A DNA stretch of 64,000 nt from Bifidobacterium vespertilionis (GCF_008698145.1 NZ_RZNZ01000006.1:1-64000); one strand, 5' to 3'; positions 1-8,420 are shown, numbered from the stretch's first letter. Translations and numbers: made by a program. Notes: generated by a model from the letters alone, not told the origin.

Positions 1-230
1 CGCACCATTTCACGCTGGACCCCGAGGAGTACGAGTATCTCAAGACCCAGGGCTGGACCCAGGAGGGCGAGGCCTGGTACGCGTCCGACACCCAAGGCTC
101 CGACGTGTACCGTCTGTACAACCGGTACACGGGCGAGCATTTGTGGACCACGAGCCAAGGGGAGTACGACTACCTGGAGTCTCAGGGCTGGACGAAGGAG
201 GGCGTGGCGTTCAAGGCCTACCTGGCCTAG
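1..230 (+). CDS. C-terminal end of a surface/secreted repeat protein (DUF5648-like), partial
   Basis: Open frame entering from the left edge (first full codon at 3) and ending with TAG at 228-230. About 75 residues are visible. They contain two copies of an aromatic-rich repeat of roughly 40 residues with the pattern VYRLYN-x-TGEH-x-WTTS...EYDYLESQGW...EGVAF. This pattern is typical of the DUF5648-type repeats that form C-terminal modules of secreted or cell-wall proteins in bifidobacteria and other Gram-positives, where they are thought to bind the envelope or glycans. No LPXTG motif or membrane segment follows the repeats, so anchoring, if any, must come from the missing N-terminal part. 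The family assignment is from repeat pattern recognition. The enzymatic or adhesive role of the full protein cannot be judged. Confidence 0.72.
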   Translation, partial: HHFTLDPEEYEYLKTQGWTQEGEAWYASDTQGSDVYRLYNRYTGEHLWTTSQGEYDYLESQGWTKEGVAFKAYLA

Positions 231-341
231 CGTCCCGCTGATCCCGGAGTCCTGCTGAGGGGCCTGTGGTTGGTTGCCGAGCGCGGCCGGCCACGGGCTC
301 CCTTTTCTTGTCATTGCGCGCGGGTCCACCGGGTGCGCAGG

Positions 342-960
342 GTTAAGGATCCTTCGCTGCGCTCGGGATGACGAATCAGCAACCCCGTCATCCTGGGCGA
401 GCGCGATGGTTTCCCGTGGGACAGATCAAGGGCGGGACACGCCACGTGTGGCGGTCAGTCATCCTGGGGGTCACCGCGCCGGCCGTCGTTTCCATTATCG
501 CCGGTCGGCCCAACCGGTCTAACCAGTATCAACGTCATCCTGAGCGAGCGGAGCGAGTCGAAGGATCCTTGGCCATTTCGCACAAAGTCATAGTGCGGTG
601 AGGTTAAGGATCCTTCGCTGCGCTCAGGATGACGTGAGGCTGCTTAGTCATCCTGAGCGAGCGTAATGGTTCCCCGTCATCCTGAGCACTGAGCCGTTAA
701 GCGGACAGCCCGGTGGGCTGTCCGTAGGCAAGCCGAGCCGTGAAGCGAACGCCGGCGGCGTTCGCAGGCGAGGGCGAACGACAGTGAGCAAATACAACCG
801 CGGCCGCAGGCCGACCGCAGTTGCGGTCGAGCCGCCGCCAAGGCGGCGACGGTCCGGCGCAGCCGGACACCGTCAGGGCGCAGTCGAAGGATCCTTAATT
901 CCCGGCATTGTGACTTTGTGCGGAATGCCGAAGGATCCTTCGCTGCGCTCAGGATGACGA
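342..960. repeat. Cluster of family A repeats (TCATCCTGAGC / GAAGGATCC)
   Basis: At least five copies, in both orientations, of a short element whose ends are GTCATCCTGAGC and GAAGGATCCTTAA, at about 342-373, 533-570, 602-634, 648-690 and 927-960. The core is usually an alternating GC word (gagcgagcgcagcgagtc) that can fold. The same element recurs at 8700-8843, 13926-13955, 15905-16168, 23299-23470, 33567-33914 and 45530-45862, always outside genes. No protein-coding gene is supported in 231-1360. Confidence 0.85.
676..898. repeat. Compound palindromic element inside a family A repeat
   Basis: A family A element whose left end (GTCATCCTGAGC at 676) and right end (GTCGAAGGATCC near 882-894) are separated by a string of perfect or near-perfect hairpins. 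In order these are GGACAGCCCGGTGGGCTGTCC, CGAACGCCGGCGGCGTTCG, CGGCCGCAGGCCG, GACCGCAGTTGCGGTC, CGCCGCCAAGGCGGCG and GTCCGGCGCAGCCGGAC. The first hairpin word (GCCCGGTGGGC) recurs downstream of ppa at about 37255-37270 and, inverted, at 16122-16141. Confidence 0.8.
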
Positions 961-984
961 AGAACCCCCGTTCCGACTTTGCGC

Positions 985-1150
985 GTCACCGGGCGCGAAC
1001 CGACCGTCACGCGGCGCGGATGGCGTCACAGGGTGCGACCGCTCCACGTGACGCCATCCGGGAGGCCTTGTGCCGCAACGGTTTTCGAGGTGCGTCACCG
1101 GGTGCGACCGCGCCGTGTGACGCAGGTCGCTCCCCGTGACGCATCATCCG
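985..1150. repeat. GTCAC-rich interspersed repeats
   Basis: Repeated words of the type GCGTCACCGGGTGCGACCG and CCGTGACGC in alternating orientation (for example CGTCACCGGG at about 985 and 1095, CCGTGACG at 1133 and 1155). Similar GTGACCGGG / CGGTCAC words form the separate cluster at 21541-21725. Confidence 0.6.
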
Positions 1151-1236
1151 CTCCCCGTGACGTCCAACGCGCCGCACGCCCAACCAGTCTGCACGCGCAA
1201 CACCGCGCGCCCAGCCCCGTACCTCACCGGCACATA

Positions 1237-1346
1237 CAAAATGAGCAGATCCGCTGCGGTTCGCACCCCCATAAGGAATCCCAGGGAATCCCACGGAACA
1301 CCACAGGGGACGCTACGCAACGAATCTGCTCAATCTGTGTACTGTG
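1237..1346. repeat. Inverted repeat of the AATGAGCAGATCCG family (family C)
   Basis: Left arm AATGAGCAGATCCGC near 1239 and right arm GAATCTGCTCAATCTG near 1322-1337, with direct GGAATCCCA words in the loop. The same arm word forms the large cluster at 5726-6445. It lies just downstream of the Maf-NUDIX stop codon (minus strand, 1361) and could act as a 3' end structure. Confidence 0.6.
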
Positions 1347-1360
1347 TACGGACACTCGCC

Positions 1361-2767
1361 TTACCGCGCACCCTCGGCTGCAGAGGCGTTGGCGGCATCG
1401 GCAGCGGCATCAGCGGCGGCCTTGCGATCGCGCTCGGCCATCTCGGCGGAGATCTTCTTGAGGCGCTCCACGAACTGCGGCCAATCGCGCTGCATGGCGG
1501 AGATCAGCGTGTAGTTGCCGATCGCGTTGAGCGGCACCCACTTGACCTCGGTGCTTTCGTCGTCATTGGCCCTCGGATTCACGGTGTGACCGGGCTTCTC
1601 GAAGGCGAACACGGTGGTGTAGCCCCACGGGCCATGATCCTCAAGGTACGAGCCAACCACCTCGATGTCCTCGGGGCGGATGTTGGCTTCCTCATAGCTT
1701 TCGCGCAGCGCGCCCTCGAGCGGGCTCTCGCCGTCGGCCGTGGCGCCGCCCGGGGCTCCCCAGGTGCCGCCCTCGGCGCTCCACTCGGCGCGATGCTGCA
1801 GCAGCACCTCGGTCACGTCGCCGGTGTGCGCGTCTCGGCGGGCCAGCAGCACGCCGGAGGCGCCGTTGACGCCCCAGTGCCGCTTGCCGCACGCGCAGTC
1901 GATCCAGCCGTCACCCGGCTGGTGCACGTTGTCCTTGGGTGCCTTGGGATCGTTCGACTTCGGCTCGTCCTTCACCTCGCCGGTCTGGCGCGAACGATCG
2001 AGGTTCCATAGATCGGTGATGCTGTAGCCCAGCTGGCCCAGCAGCCGGCGCAGCGTGGGCAGGCTCAGACCGATGATCCCGGACGGGTCTCCCTGGATCG
2101 AATCGATGAACGATCCGCCGAAGCCCTCCAGCGTGAACGATCCGGCCACCTCCAACGGCTCGCCGGTGGCGATGTAGCGCCGGATTTCCTCCTCGGTGAA
2201 TTCGCCGAAGCGCACCTCGGCGTGGCTCACGGCGCGCACGGTCTGGCCGGTGGCCGCATCGATCACGCAATGGCCGGTCCACAGCGTGCCGGTCTGGCCG
2301 CTCATCTTGATCAGACGCTCGCGGGCGTGCACGGCGTCATGCGGCTTGCCATATGCCACGTTGTTCATGCAGAACATCGAATCGCAGCCCACGATCACCG
2401 GTCCGCGCGCGGCCGCGGCCATGCCCCCGTGGCGCTCGATGGCCTGCTGGATCGGCTCCCGCTCGGCGATCACATCGAAGCCCTCCTTCAGAGGCCTGCA
2501 CACATGCAGCTCGCCCGTCGCGGACGCCGCGGTCCCGCGGATCTCCCGGTACGTGTCGTAGACGGCCTGCGCCTTGGCCTGCGCCAGAATGAGCACCTGG
2601 CTCTGCACCGGCAGCTCGTCCACGGTCATGCCCAGTCGCGTGGCTTCGTGCAGCACCACGGCGGGTTCGTCCACGTGCGAGACGCGGATGGTCGGGCAAA
2701 TACCCGCGCTGTACAGCACGTCCCGGCGCGGGCGCGACTTGGACGCGAGAATCAGCGGAACAGACAT
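1361..2767 (-). CDS. Maf-family nucleotide pyrophosphatase fused to a NUDIX hydrolase
   Basis: A 468-residue protein with two nucleotide-hydrolysing domains. The N-terminal half (about 1-250) is Maf/Ham1-like: the opening ILASKSRPRRDVL corresponds to the usual SxSPRR motif, VIVGCDSM to the catalytic GADT loop, and EEEIRRYIATGEPLEVAGSF plus GDPSGIIGLSLP to the conserved C-terminal Maf segments. Maf enzymes hydrolyse non-canonical or modified nucleoside triphosphates. The C-terminal half (about 285-440) is a NUDIX domain whose box follows G-x5-E-x7-RE-x2-EE-x-N-I; the usual glycine near its end is Asn. A Glu/Lys/Ala-rich tail follows. A start at 2767 is used, with an AAGGAAG ribosome site about 11 nt upstream. 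The substrate of either domain is unknown; a sanitising role for the nucleotide pool is inferred. Maf proteins alone are near 200 residues, so this is a true fusion. Confidence 0.85.
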   Translation of the reverse strand: MSVPLILASKSRPRRDVLYSAGICPTIRVSHVDEPAVVLHEATRLGMTVDELPVQSQVLILAQAKAQAVYDTYREIRGTAASATGELHVCRPLKEGFDVIAEREPIQQAIERHGGMAAAARGPVIVGCDSMFCMNNVAYGKPHDAVHARERLIKMSGQTGTLWTGHCVIDAATGQTVRAVSHAEVRFGEFTEEEIRRYIATGEPLEVAGSFTLEGFGGSFIDSIQGDPSGIIGLSLPTLRRLLGQLGYSITDLWNLDRSRQTGEVKDEPKSNDPKAPKDNVHQPGDGWIDCACGKRHWGVNGASGVLLARRDAHTGDVTEVLLQHRAEWSAEGGTWGAPGGATADGESPLEGALRESYEEANIRPEDIEVVGSYLEDHGPWGYTTVFAFEKPGHTVNPRANDDESTEVKWVPLNAIGNYTLISAMQRDWPQFVERLKKISAEMAERDRKAAADAAADAANASAAEGAR

Positions 2768-2926
2768 AGCAACACCAACTTCCTTGTACGTGAGTTCCTA
2801 CCTGAACTTTATCGCACTCAAGGGCATATGTAACGATTGACGGCATGTCGGCAAGCCTTTTCGACACGTCTTCCGTCGCCAAGCCACCTAACCGTCGTCA
2901 AGCAGCCGAGCCAAAGCCGAGCCGAC

Positions 2927-2953
2927 GCCAAACAGCCAAACAGCCAAACAGCC
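2927..2953. repeat. Short 8-bp tandem repeat
   Basis: Three and a half copies of an 8-bp unit (AAACAGCC) in the gap between the Maf-NUDIX start and the thrB stop. It is probably slippage-derived; no gene is supported in 2768-2986. Confidence 0.6.
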
Positions 2954-2986
2954 GCCAATCGCCATCTGCCCAAGGAGCGAGCCGGT

Positions 2987-3985
2987 TCAGGCCCTTTCGA
3001 TCTGCACACCGGCCGCATCGATCGGCAGGTGCAGCATCCTCCAATGTCCGGAGACGAGTTCCTCGGCCGCCAGCGACTCGATCGCCGCCACGGCGTCCCC
3101 GTAATGCAGCACCAGAACGCACGGGCCGGCTCCGGAGACCGCGGCCGCGAATCCCGCGCGACGCAGCTTGGCGATCAGCGCGGTGGACGGGGGCATCAGG
3201 GGCGCGCGGTACGGCTGGTGCAGACGATCCTGCGTGGCCGCGAACAGCAGCGCGTTGGCCGCGTTCGGGTCGCCGATCGACGACGGGTTCATGGCCGCGG
3301 GCATGAGCCCCACGCGCGAGATGTTGTACACGGCGTCCGCATGCGCGATCTTCGCCGGCAGGGCCTCGCGCGCCTTCTCGGTGGACAGCTCGTAGTCCGG
3401 CACGAACACGAAGGCGTTGATGGCCGGATCGACCGGGTAGTTCACGGCATGGAACCCGCGGCGCAGCGGCTCGGATCCGGAGATGGCCACCGAGCCCACG
3501 CCCTCCGGGGTCTCGAAGTCGTAGGAGACCGTGAGCCCGCCGTAGACGGCCGGCGCCACGTTGTCCGGATGGCCCTCGATGTGGGCCGCAAGGTCGAAGA
3601 TCGCCGCCCGGTTGAGCTCACCCCGATGCGCGAAACCGGCGGCCGCGGCGATGCCCGCCACGATCGCCTCGGCGCTGGAGCCCATGCCGCGCGCCTGCGG
3701 AATGCGGTTGTGGGCCACCATCGTGAAGCCGAACTTCCTCAGGCCGAACGTCTCGCAGGCCTTGCGGAAGGTGGAGACCACCAGATGCGTCTCATCGCGC
3801 GGCAACGTATGCTCGCCCTCGCCGTGGATCTCGATGTGCGCGGACAGGTCCTCCGGGTTCGCGTTCGTGGTGAACTCGATCTCGTCGTGGTAGTCGAGAG
3901 CCAGGCCCACGGTGTCGAAACCGGAGCCCAGATTGGCGCTGGTGGCGGGCACGCGGACCCGTACGGAATGGATGTCAGGCATCAT
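2987..3985 (-). CDS. thrB: Homoserine kinase
   Basis: GHMP-superfamily kinase that phosphorylates L-homoserine to O-phosphohomoserine, the step before threonine synthase. The N-terminus carries the substrate motif VRVPATSANLGSGFDTVG, and the ATP-binding loop is QARGMGSSAEAIVAG near residue 95. The C-terminal AAVSGAGPCVLVL motif also fits. The start is set at 3985 (ATG ATG) because GAGGAG lies six bases upstream; an upstream ATG at 4003 lacks a ribosome site. The protein is 332 residues, normal for ThrB. It lies 69 bp downstream of hom on the same strand, so the two are probably cotranscribed. No thrC is adjacent. Confidence 0.95.
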   Translation of the reverse strand: MMPDIHSVRVRVPATSANLGSGFDTVGLALDYHDEIEFTTNANPEDLSAHIEIHGEGEHTLPRDETHLVVSTFRKACETFGLRKFGFTMVAHNRIPQARGMGSSAEAIVAGIAAAAGFAHRGELNRAAIFDLAAHIEGHPDNVAPAVYGGLTVSYDFETPEGVGSVAISGSEPLRRGFHAVNYPVDPAINAFVFVPDYELSTEKAREALPAKIAHADAVYNISRVGLMPAAMNPSSIGDPNAANALLFAATQDRLHQPYRAPLMPPSTALIAKLRRAGFAAAVSGAGPCVLVLHYGDAVAAIESLAAEELVSGHWRMLHLPIDAAGVQIERA

Positions 3986-4054
3986 GATGGTCTCCTCGAT
4001 CAAATCGAATGCATTCGCCGCGAATCGGTCCGGACGATTCTATTCCGTCCGGCG

Positions 4055-5365
4055 TCAGTCCAGCACGCGCAGGATGGACGGCTCGCCGGTCACGAAATCG
4101 AGCTCCTGCACGGCCTTGACCGTGTTGCGCAGGGTCACCTCGTCGGTCGGGTGGGTCACGATGCGCAGCTGCTGGATCTCGCCGTCATAGCCCGGGTCCA
4201 CCGCGGTGGGCTTCAGATCCTGATTGACGCCGTTGATCGACACGCCGTTCTTCGCGAACTCGGCGGCGATCGCGGCCAGCACGCCCGGCTTGTCGTGGAT
4301 CAGGAAGCGCACGGCGAACGCGGCGCGGGAGGCGTCGGCCGGGGCGAACGGCAGGTTGTTGTACAGCGGGATCTCCGGACCGGTGCAGCCGGCCGCGATG
4401 TGACGGGCCTCGGTGACCACGTCGCCCACCACGGCGGAGGCGGTCGGATCGCCGCCGGCGCCGCGGCCATAGAACATAAGATCGTCGGCCGCCTCGGCCT
4501 TGACGAACACGGCGTTGAAGCTGCCGTGGACGCTGGCCAGCGGGTGGCTGTCCGGCAGCAGGGCCGGGTAGACGCGCGCGGAGACGCCGGCCTCGGAACG
4601 CTCCACCACGGCGAGCAGCTTGATGACCTTGTGCTCGGCGGTGGCGGCGGCGATGTCGTCGGCTGTGATCTTGGTGATGCCCTCAACGCTCACGTCGTCG
4701 ATCGTCACGTTGGTGTGGAAGCCGAGCGTGGCCATGATCGCGGCCTTGTTGGCGGCGTCGTAGCCCTCGACGTCGCCGGTCGGGTCGGCCTCGGCGTAGC
4801 CCTTGGCCTGGGAGTCCTTGAGGACGTCTTCGAACTGGAGGCCCTTGGTGGTCATTTCGTCGAGGATGTAGTTGGTGGTGCCGTTGACGATGCCCAGCAT
4901 GCTGACGACCTTGTCGCCCACCAGGGACTCGCGCAGCGGGCGCAGGAACGGGATCGCGCCGCCCACGGCCGCCTCGAAGTAGATGTCCACGCCCTTGTCC
5001 GCCGCGGCCTGGTAGATCTCCGGGCCGTACTTGGCCAGCAGGGCCTTGTTGGCGGTGACCACGGAGGCGCCCGATTCGATCGCCTTGAGCACGAAGGTGC
5101 GGGCCACGGTGGTGCCGCCGATCAGCTCGATCACGATGTCCGCCCTGGTGCACAGGCCGGCGGTGTCCGTGGTGAGCAGCGACTTGTCGATCCACGGGTA
5201 GTTGACCTCGTCCGGATCCAGGCAGGCCACGCCCACGAGTTCGATCTGTCGGCCGATGCGCTTGCCGAGCTCCTCCTTCTGCTCGACCAGCAGGCGGGCG
5301 GTTGCGGAACCGACGGTGCCGGCTCCCAGCAGTGCGACGCGAATAGGGGTGGTGTTCTCGGCCAC
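4055..5365 (-). CDS. hom: Homoserine dehydrogenase
   Basis: NAD(P)-dependent reduction of aspartate semialdehyde to homoserine, the branch point to threonine and methionine. The N-terminal Rossmann motif is ALLGAGTVGSAT. The catalytic region contains EADPTGDVEGYDAANK with the conserved Asp and Lys. Residues about 350-430 form an ACT domain (FLIHDKPGVLAAIA...GVSINGV), the usual site of feedback control by threonine. The start codon is GTG at 5365, preceded by a strong AGGAGG five bases upstream. The length of 436 residues is typical. It precedes thrB in the same direction. Confidence 0.96.
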   Translation of the reverse strand: MAENTTPIRVALLGAGTVGSATARLLVEQKEELGKRIGRQIELVGVACLDPDEVNYPWIDKSLLTTDTAGLCTRADIVIELIGGTTVARTFVLKAIESGASVVTANKALLAKYGPEIYQAAADKGVDIYFEAAVGGAIPFLRPLRESLVGDKVVSMLGIVNGTTNYILDEMTTKGLQFEDVLKDSQAKGYAEADPTGDVEGYDAANKAAIMATLGFHTNVTIDDVSVEGITKITADDIAAATAEHKVIKLLAVVERSEAGVSARVYPALLPDSHPLASVHGSFNAVFVKAEAADDLMFYGRGAGGDPTASAVVGDVVTEARHIAAGCTGPEIPLYNNLPFAPADASRAAFAVRFLIHDKPGVLAAIAAEFAKNGVSINGVNQDLKPTAVDPGYDGEIQQLRIVTHPTDEVTLRNTVKAVQELDFVTGEPSILRVLD

Positions 5366-5562
5366 GCGATCCTCCTAAAGTTGAAACGATGATAACCCCC
5401 TTCATCCTACGGGTTCCCCTTGTCAGGAGAACGATTGGGGTCCGCTTCCCGTTCCGCCCGCTCCTCCCACGCAAACTGGGCACGCTGGGCACGCTGAGCG
5501 CGCTGGTGGGCGCTAGGGTGCGACGATTCACGAAAGCGGTTCGCGGACAACTCGCGGGCCAG

Positions 5563-5690
5563 AAATACGGGCTGTGCGGACCGATTCCGGCTTTTCACAG
5601 CACTTTCGGGCCGAAATTCGCCCGAAAAACGACCCGATCGCGCTGTGAATCGCGGATTTCGGTCCGCGCAGCCCGTATTTTCGCGCGCAT
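5563..5690. repeat. Family F nested inverted repeat, copy 1
   Basis: Long imperfect palindrome. The outer arms are AATACGGGCTGTGCGGACC and GGTCCGCGCAGCCCGTATT; inside lie TCACAGCAC / GCGCTGTGA arms and an inner CGGGCCGAA / CGACCCG pair. A second copy with the same layout is at 33963-34082. It lies upstream of hom (minus strand) with no gene inside. The function is unknown. Confidence 0.8.
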
Positions 5691-5725
5691 ACCGCCGAGC
5701 ACCGGAGCGCCAAACCCGCGAGCGC

Positions 5726-6445
5726 AGAATGAGCACATCCGATGCCTCACAAGACAACGACAGCCGGCATAGATCGAATAATGGCTTAATCATTCCAACC
5801 TACGCCCCAATTTCCGCAGATTGGAAGAAATCTGCAGATTGGAAACCCAATTGAGGCCATTAGACGCAGATTCCTTCCAACCTACGATTTTGAGAGCGCA
5901 GGTTGGAATGCAGATTGGGGCCAAACAGCATTCAGCAATGAATCTGCTCAATCTGCGCCGGACCTGTGGCAGAATGAGCAAATCAGATGGCGGCAGGACC
6001 CAGACCGAGCATCTCGAGACATGGCCGCCATCCAATCCACTCATCCTGACGCGCCGAATCCGCAAAATGAGCAGACCCAATGCCCTGAAGACCCAAACAG
6101 GGCTCCACCGCATCGAATCCGCTCAATCTGCGATAGTCGATGCGCAGAATGAGCAGATCCGATGCCTTAGTGGCCCCTAATGGGACCCACCGCACTGAAT
6201 CCGCTCATTCTGACGCGCCGGACCCGCAGAATGAGCACATCCGATGGCAGCAGGATTCCGATCAGTCCCCGCTCGGGCACCCCAAGACACCGCCGCATCC
6301 GATCCGCTCATCCTGACGCGCCCAAATCGCAGAATGAGCAAATCCGATGTCCTGAAAGCCCAAACAGGGCCCAAACAGGGCTCCACCGCATCGAATCGCT
6401 CAATCTGCGACATGTCACACGCAGAATGAGCGGATCCGATGGCTA
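5726..6445. repeat. Family C repeat cluster (AATGAGCAGATCCGATG)
   Basis: About ten copies of the word CAGAATGAGCAGATCCGATG and its complement occur between lysA and hom, near 5728, 5938, 5972, 6036, 6110, 6149, 6195, 6224, 6303, 6330, 6393 and 6422. Several form clean hairpins with about 13-nt loops, for example 6195-6246. A longer block (CCTGAAG...CAAACAGGGCTCCACCGCATCGAAT) is directly repeated at 6079-6132 and 6349-6410. The whole gap 5366-6478 holds only repeats of families F, D and C; no protein gene is supported. Confidence 0.8.
5791..5925. repeat. Family D inverted repeat (TTCCAACCTACG / CGCAGGTTGGAA), copy 1
   Basis: Arms TTCCAACCTACGCCCC and CGCAGATTGGAA alternate with a second pair, TTCCAACCTACG and GCGCAGGTTGGAA. 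The same order, with closely similar flanks, occurs at 37500-37629, so this is a dispersed element and not a local accident. Confidence 0.75.
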
Positions 6446-6478
6446 GGACTCCCCGCGCCCAGCCGGCCCGCGCCCGGC

Positions 6479-8104
6479 TCACTCGCTCACGTCGAGCGAG
6501 AGCAGGTCGTCGATCGTCTGGCGGCGGATCATCACATGCGCGCCGGACTCGGAAACGGCCACGACGGCGGGGATCAGCGCCTGGTTGTAATTGCTGGCCA
6601 TCGTGCGCCCGTATGCGCCCGTGACCGGCACGGCCAGCACATCGCCGCGGCGAATGTCGGCGGGCAGCTGGACGTCGTGCACCACAATGTCGCCCGACTC
6701 GCAGTGCATGCCCACCACGCGGCACAGCATGGTCTGCTCATCCCCCGCGCGATTGGCCAGACGGGCCGTATAGGCAGCCCCGTACAGGGCCGGGCGGATG
6801 TTGTCGGACATGCCGCCGTCCACGGACACATAGGTGCGCGTGGTGCCGTCGGCCAGATGCACGGGCTTGACCACGCCCACGCGGTACAGGGTCACGCCGG
6901 CCGGGGCCACGATCCAGCGGCCCGGCTCGAAGCTGATGGACGGGTCGGGCATGCCGAGCGCGCGGTTCACATTGTGCACGGCGTCGGCGAGCCTGCCCAA
7001 CTCGCGCTCGACGTCCATGGAATCCTCGCCGTCGGTGTAGGCCACCGAGTAGCCGCCGCCCAGATCGACCTCGGGCACGGTGATCGCGTCGGTGGCGTAG
7101 AAGGTCTTGCGCAGCAGCATCATGCGCTTGGCGGCCTGGATGAAGGCGTCGGCGTCATGGATGTTCGATCCGATGTGCGAGTGGATGCCCACCAATTCCA
7201 GGTCTTCGGAGCGCGCGGCGATGTCCTTGAGCACGGCGAGGGCGGGGCCGTCGGCCACCACCTCCATGGCCGCGGCGAGGGCGCGATCGGACGCGCTGAC
7301 CTCCTCGTGGCTCAGATCGTACGGGTACTTGACGTCATAGCGCAGCGTGCGGCCGTGGTGCGCGGGCTCAGCGGCATCGGCCCGTCCGGCGGTATCGGCC
7401 CGGTCACCCGCATCGGTCTTCTCGGTCACGCGCGCGTTCGATCCGGCCGGGGTCACGTCCGTCAGATCATCCAAGACGCCCAGCACGGAGGCATCCGCCC
7501 CGGCGGGCATGAGTGGCACGCCGAACTTCTGATCCTCGTGCGCGGTGGAGATGTATTCGTGACCGCCGGCGTGGATGCCGGAGGTGACGCGCAGCATCAC
7601 ACGGGCGCGTTTGCCCAGCCTGTGCGCGATGGCGGCGATCCGGGCGGGCTCCCCCGGCTCGTCCACCACGATCTTGGCGAAGCCTTGTTCGATCGCCAGC
7701 GCGATCTCCTCATCCGACTTGTTGTTGCCGTGCAGCACCAGACGGCGACCGGGAACCCCTGCGGCGAGCGCGATGCGCATCTCGCCCATCGTGCAGGTGT
7801 CCACGTACATGCCGGCGGCGGTGACGATGTGCACGATCTCCTTGGACAGGAACGCCTTGCCGGCGAAGCTGACGTGCGTGGTGGAATTGCGGAAGGCATC
7901 CGCCGCCGCCCTCACAAAACGATGAGCCCTGTTGTTGACCTCGTCGACGTCGATAAGGTACAGGGGCGAACCGAATTCGTCCAGAAGGCTTTCGGCCGTG
8001 CGGCCATGGAAGGTCAGGGCACCGGTCGTGGCACTGACCGCGGTGGCTTGGGGCCAGATGGGACTTGGACGGGTCTCATCCGGGGTATGCTGCTGATCGC
8101 TCAT
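6479..8104 (-). CDS. lysA: Diaminopimelate decarboxylase
   Basis: PLP-dependent fold-III decarboxylase converting meso-diaminopimelate to lysine. The PLP lysine is in VSFAGKAFLSKE. The glycine loop is DLGGGYSVAY, and phosphate and active-site motifs are SFEPGRWIVAPAG and HCESGDIV. The start at 8104 has GAGGAG six bases upstream; the 40 in-frame residues further upstream have no start signal. The protein is 541 residues, longer than the usual 420-450. The extra length is mainly a roughly 100-residue Ala/Asp/Thr-rich insertion in the barrel between the KFGVPL segment and the HSHIGSNIHD motif. It lies in the argS-lysA-hom-thrB order usual in Actinobacteria. Confidence 0.95.
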   Translation of the reverse strand: MSDQQHTPDETRPSPIWPQATAVSATTGALTFHGRTAESLLDEFGSPLYLIDVDEVNNRAHRFVRAAADAFRNSTTHVSFAGKAFLSKEIVHIVTAAGMYVDTCTMGEMRIALAAGVPGRRLVLHGNNKSDEEIALAIEQGFAKIVVDEPGEPARIAAIAHRLGKRARVMLRVTSGIHAGGHEYISTAHEDQKFGVPLMPAGADASVLGVLDDLTDVTPAGSNARVTEKTDAGDRADTAGRADAAEPAHHGRTLRYDVKYPYDLSHEEVSASDRALAAAMEVVADGPALAVLKDIAARSEDLELVGIHSHIGSNIHDADAFIQAAKRMMLLRKTFYATDAITVPEVDLGGGYSVAYTDGEDSMDVERELGRLADAVHNVNRALGMPDPSISFEPGRWIVAPAGVTLYRVGVVKPVHLADGTTRTYVSVDGGMSDNIRPALYGAAYTARLANRAGDEQTMLCRVVGMHCESGDIVVHDVQLPADIRRGDVLAVPVTGAYGRTMASNYNQALIPAVVAVSESGAHVMIRRQTIDDLLSLDVSE

Positions 8105-8255
8105 CTTGCGCTCCTCTTGGTCGGGCCGCGTGAACGCGGTCGCATCAACTGCTTTGTGATACGACCAGAGTACGCGACACCGGCCTTCCAAGGGTTCATC
8201 CGTCCATTCGCGCCCGTTGCGCAAATGGAACCATGTACGATCAGCGTGAAATGAT

Positions 8256-8420
8256 TCAGTTCTCAGCCACGGCCGGCTTCGGCTGCTTGCACTCCACCTG
8301 CTTGGCGGAAGGCAAACGAACCTGACCGTAGATCAGCGCCCTCGTAAAGTGCATCGGGCACAGGCCCTGCGACTCAACCGGCTCGCTGCAGCCGGCGATC
8401 CTGCATATGTGTTCCGCCAT
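8256..8420 (-). CDS. Small zinc-finger-like protein, 54 residues
   Basis: Starts at ATG 8420 with GAGGAG seven bases upstream. The sequence contains the pattern C-x4-C-x8-GLC-x2-H-x2-R (CRIAGCSEP...GLCPMHFTRA), which is common in small actinobacterial and phage proteins and looks like a single zinc-binding knuckle that may bind nucleic acid. A short charged tail follows. It sits between argS and lysA on the same strand, 151 bp upstream of lysA. A possible promoter lies on the minus strand near 8635-8665. The function is unknown; the coding call rests on the ribosome site and the conserved motif. Confidence 0.65.
   Translation of the reverse strand: MAEHICRIAGCSEPVESQGLCPMHFTRALIYGQVRLPSAKQVECKQPKPAVAEN

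Noticed and set aside
5983..6725. Open frames in the family C repeat cluster
   Set aside because: The repeated peptide segments come from the DNA repeats read in frame; no ribosome sites or conserved sequence.
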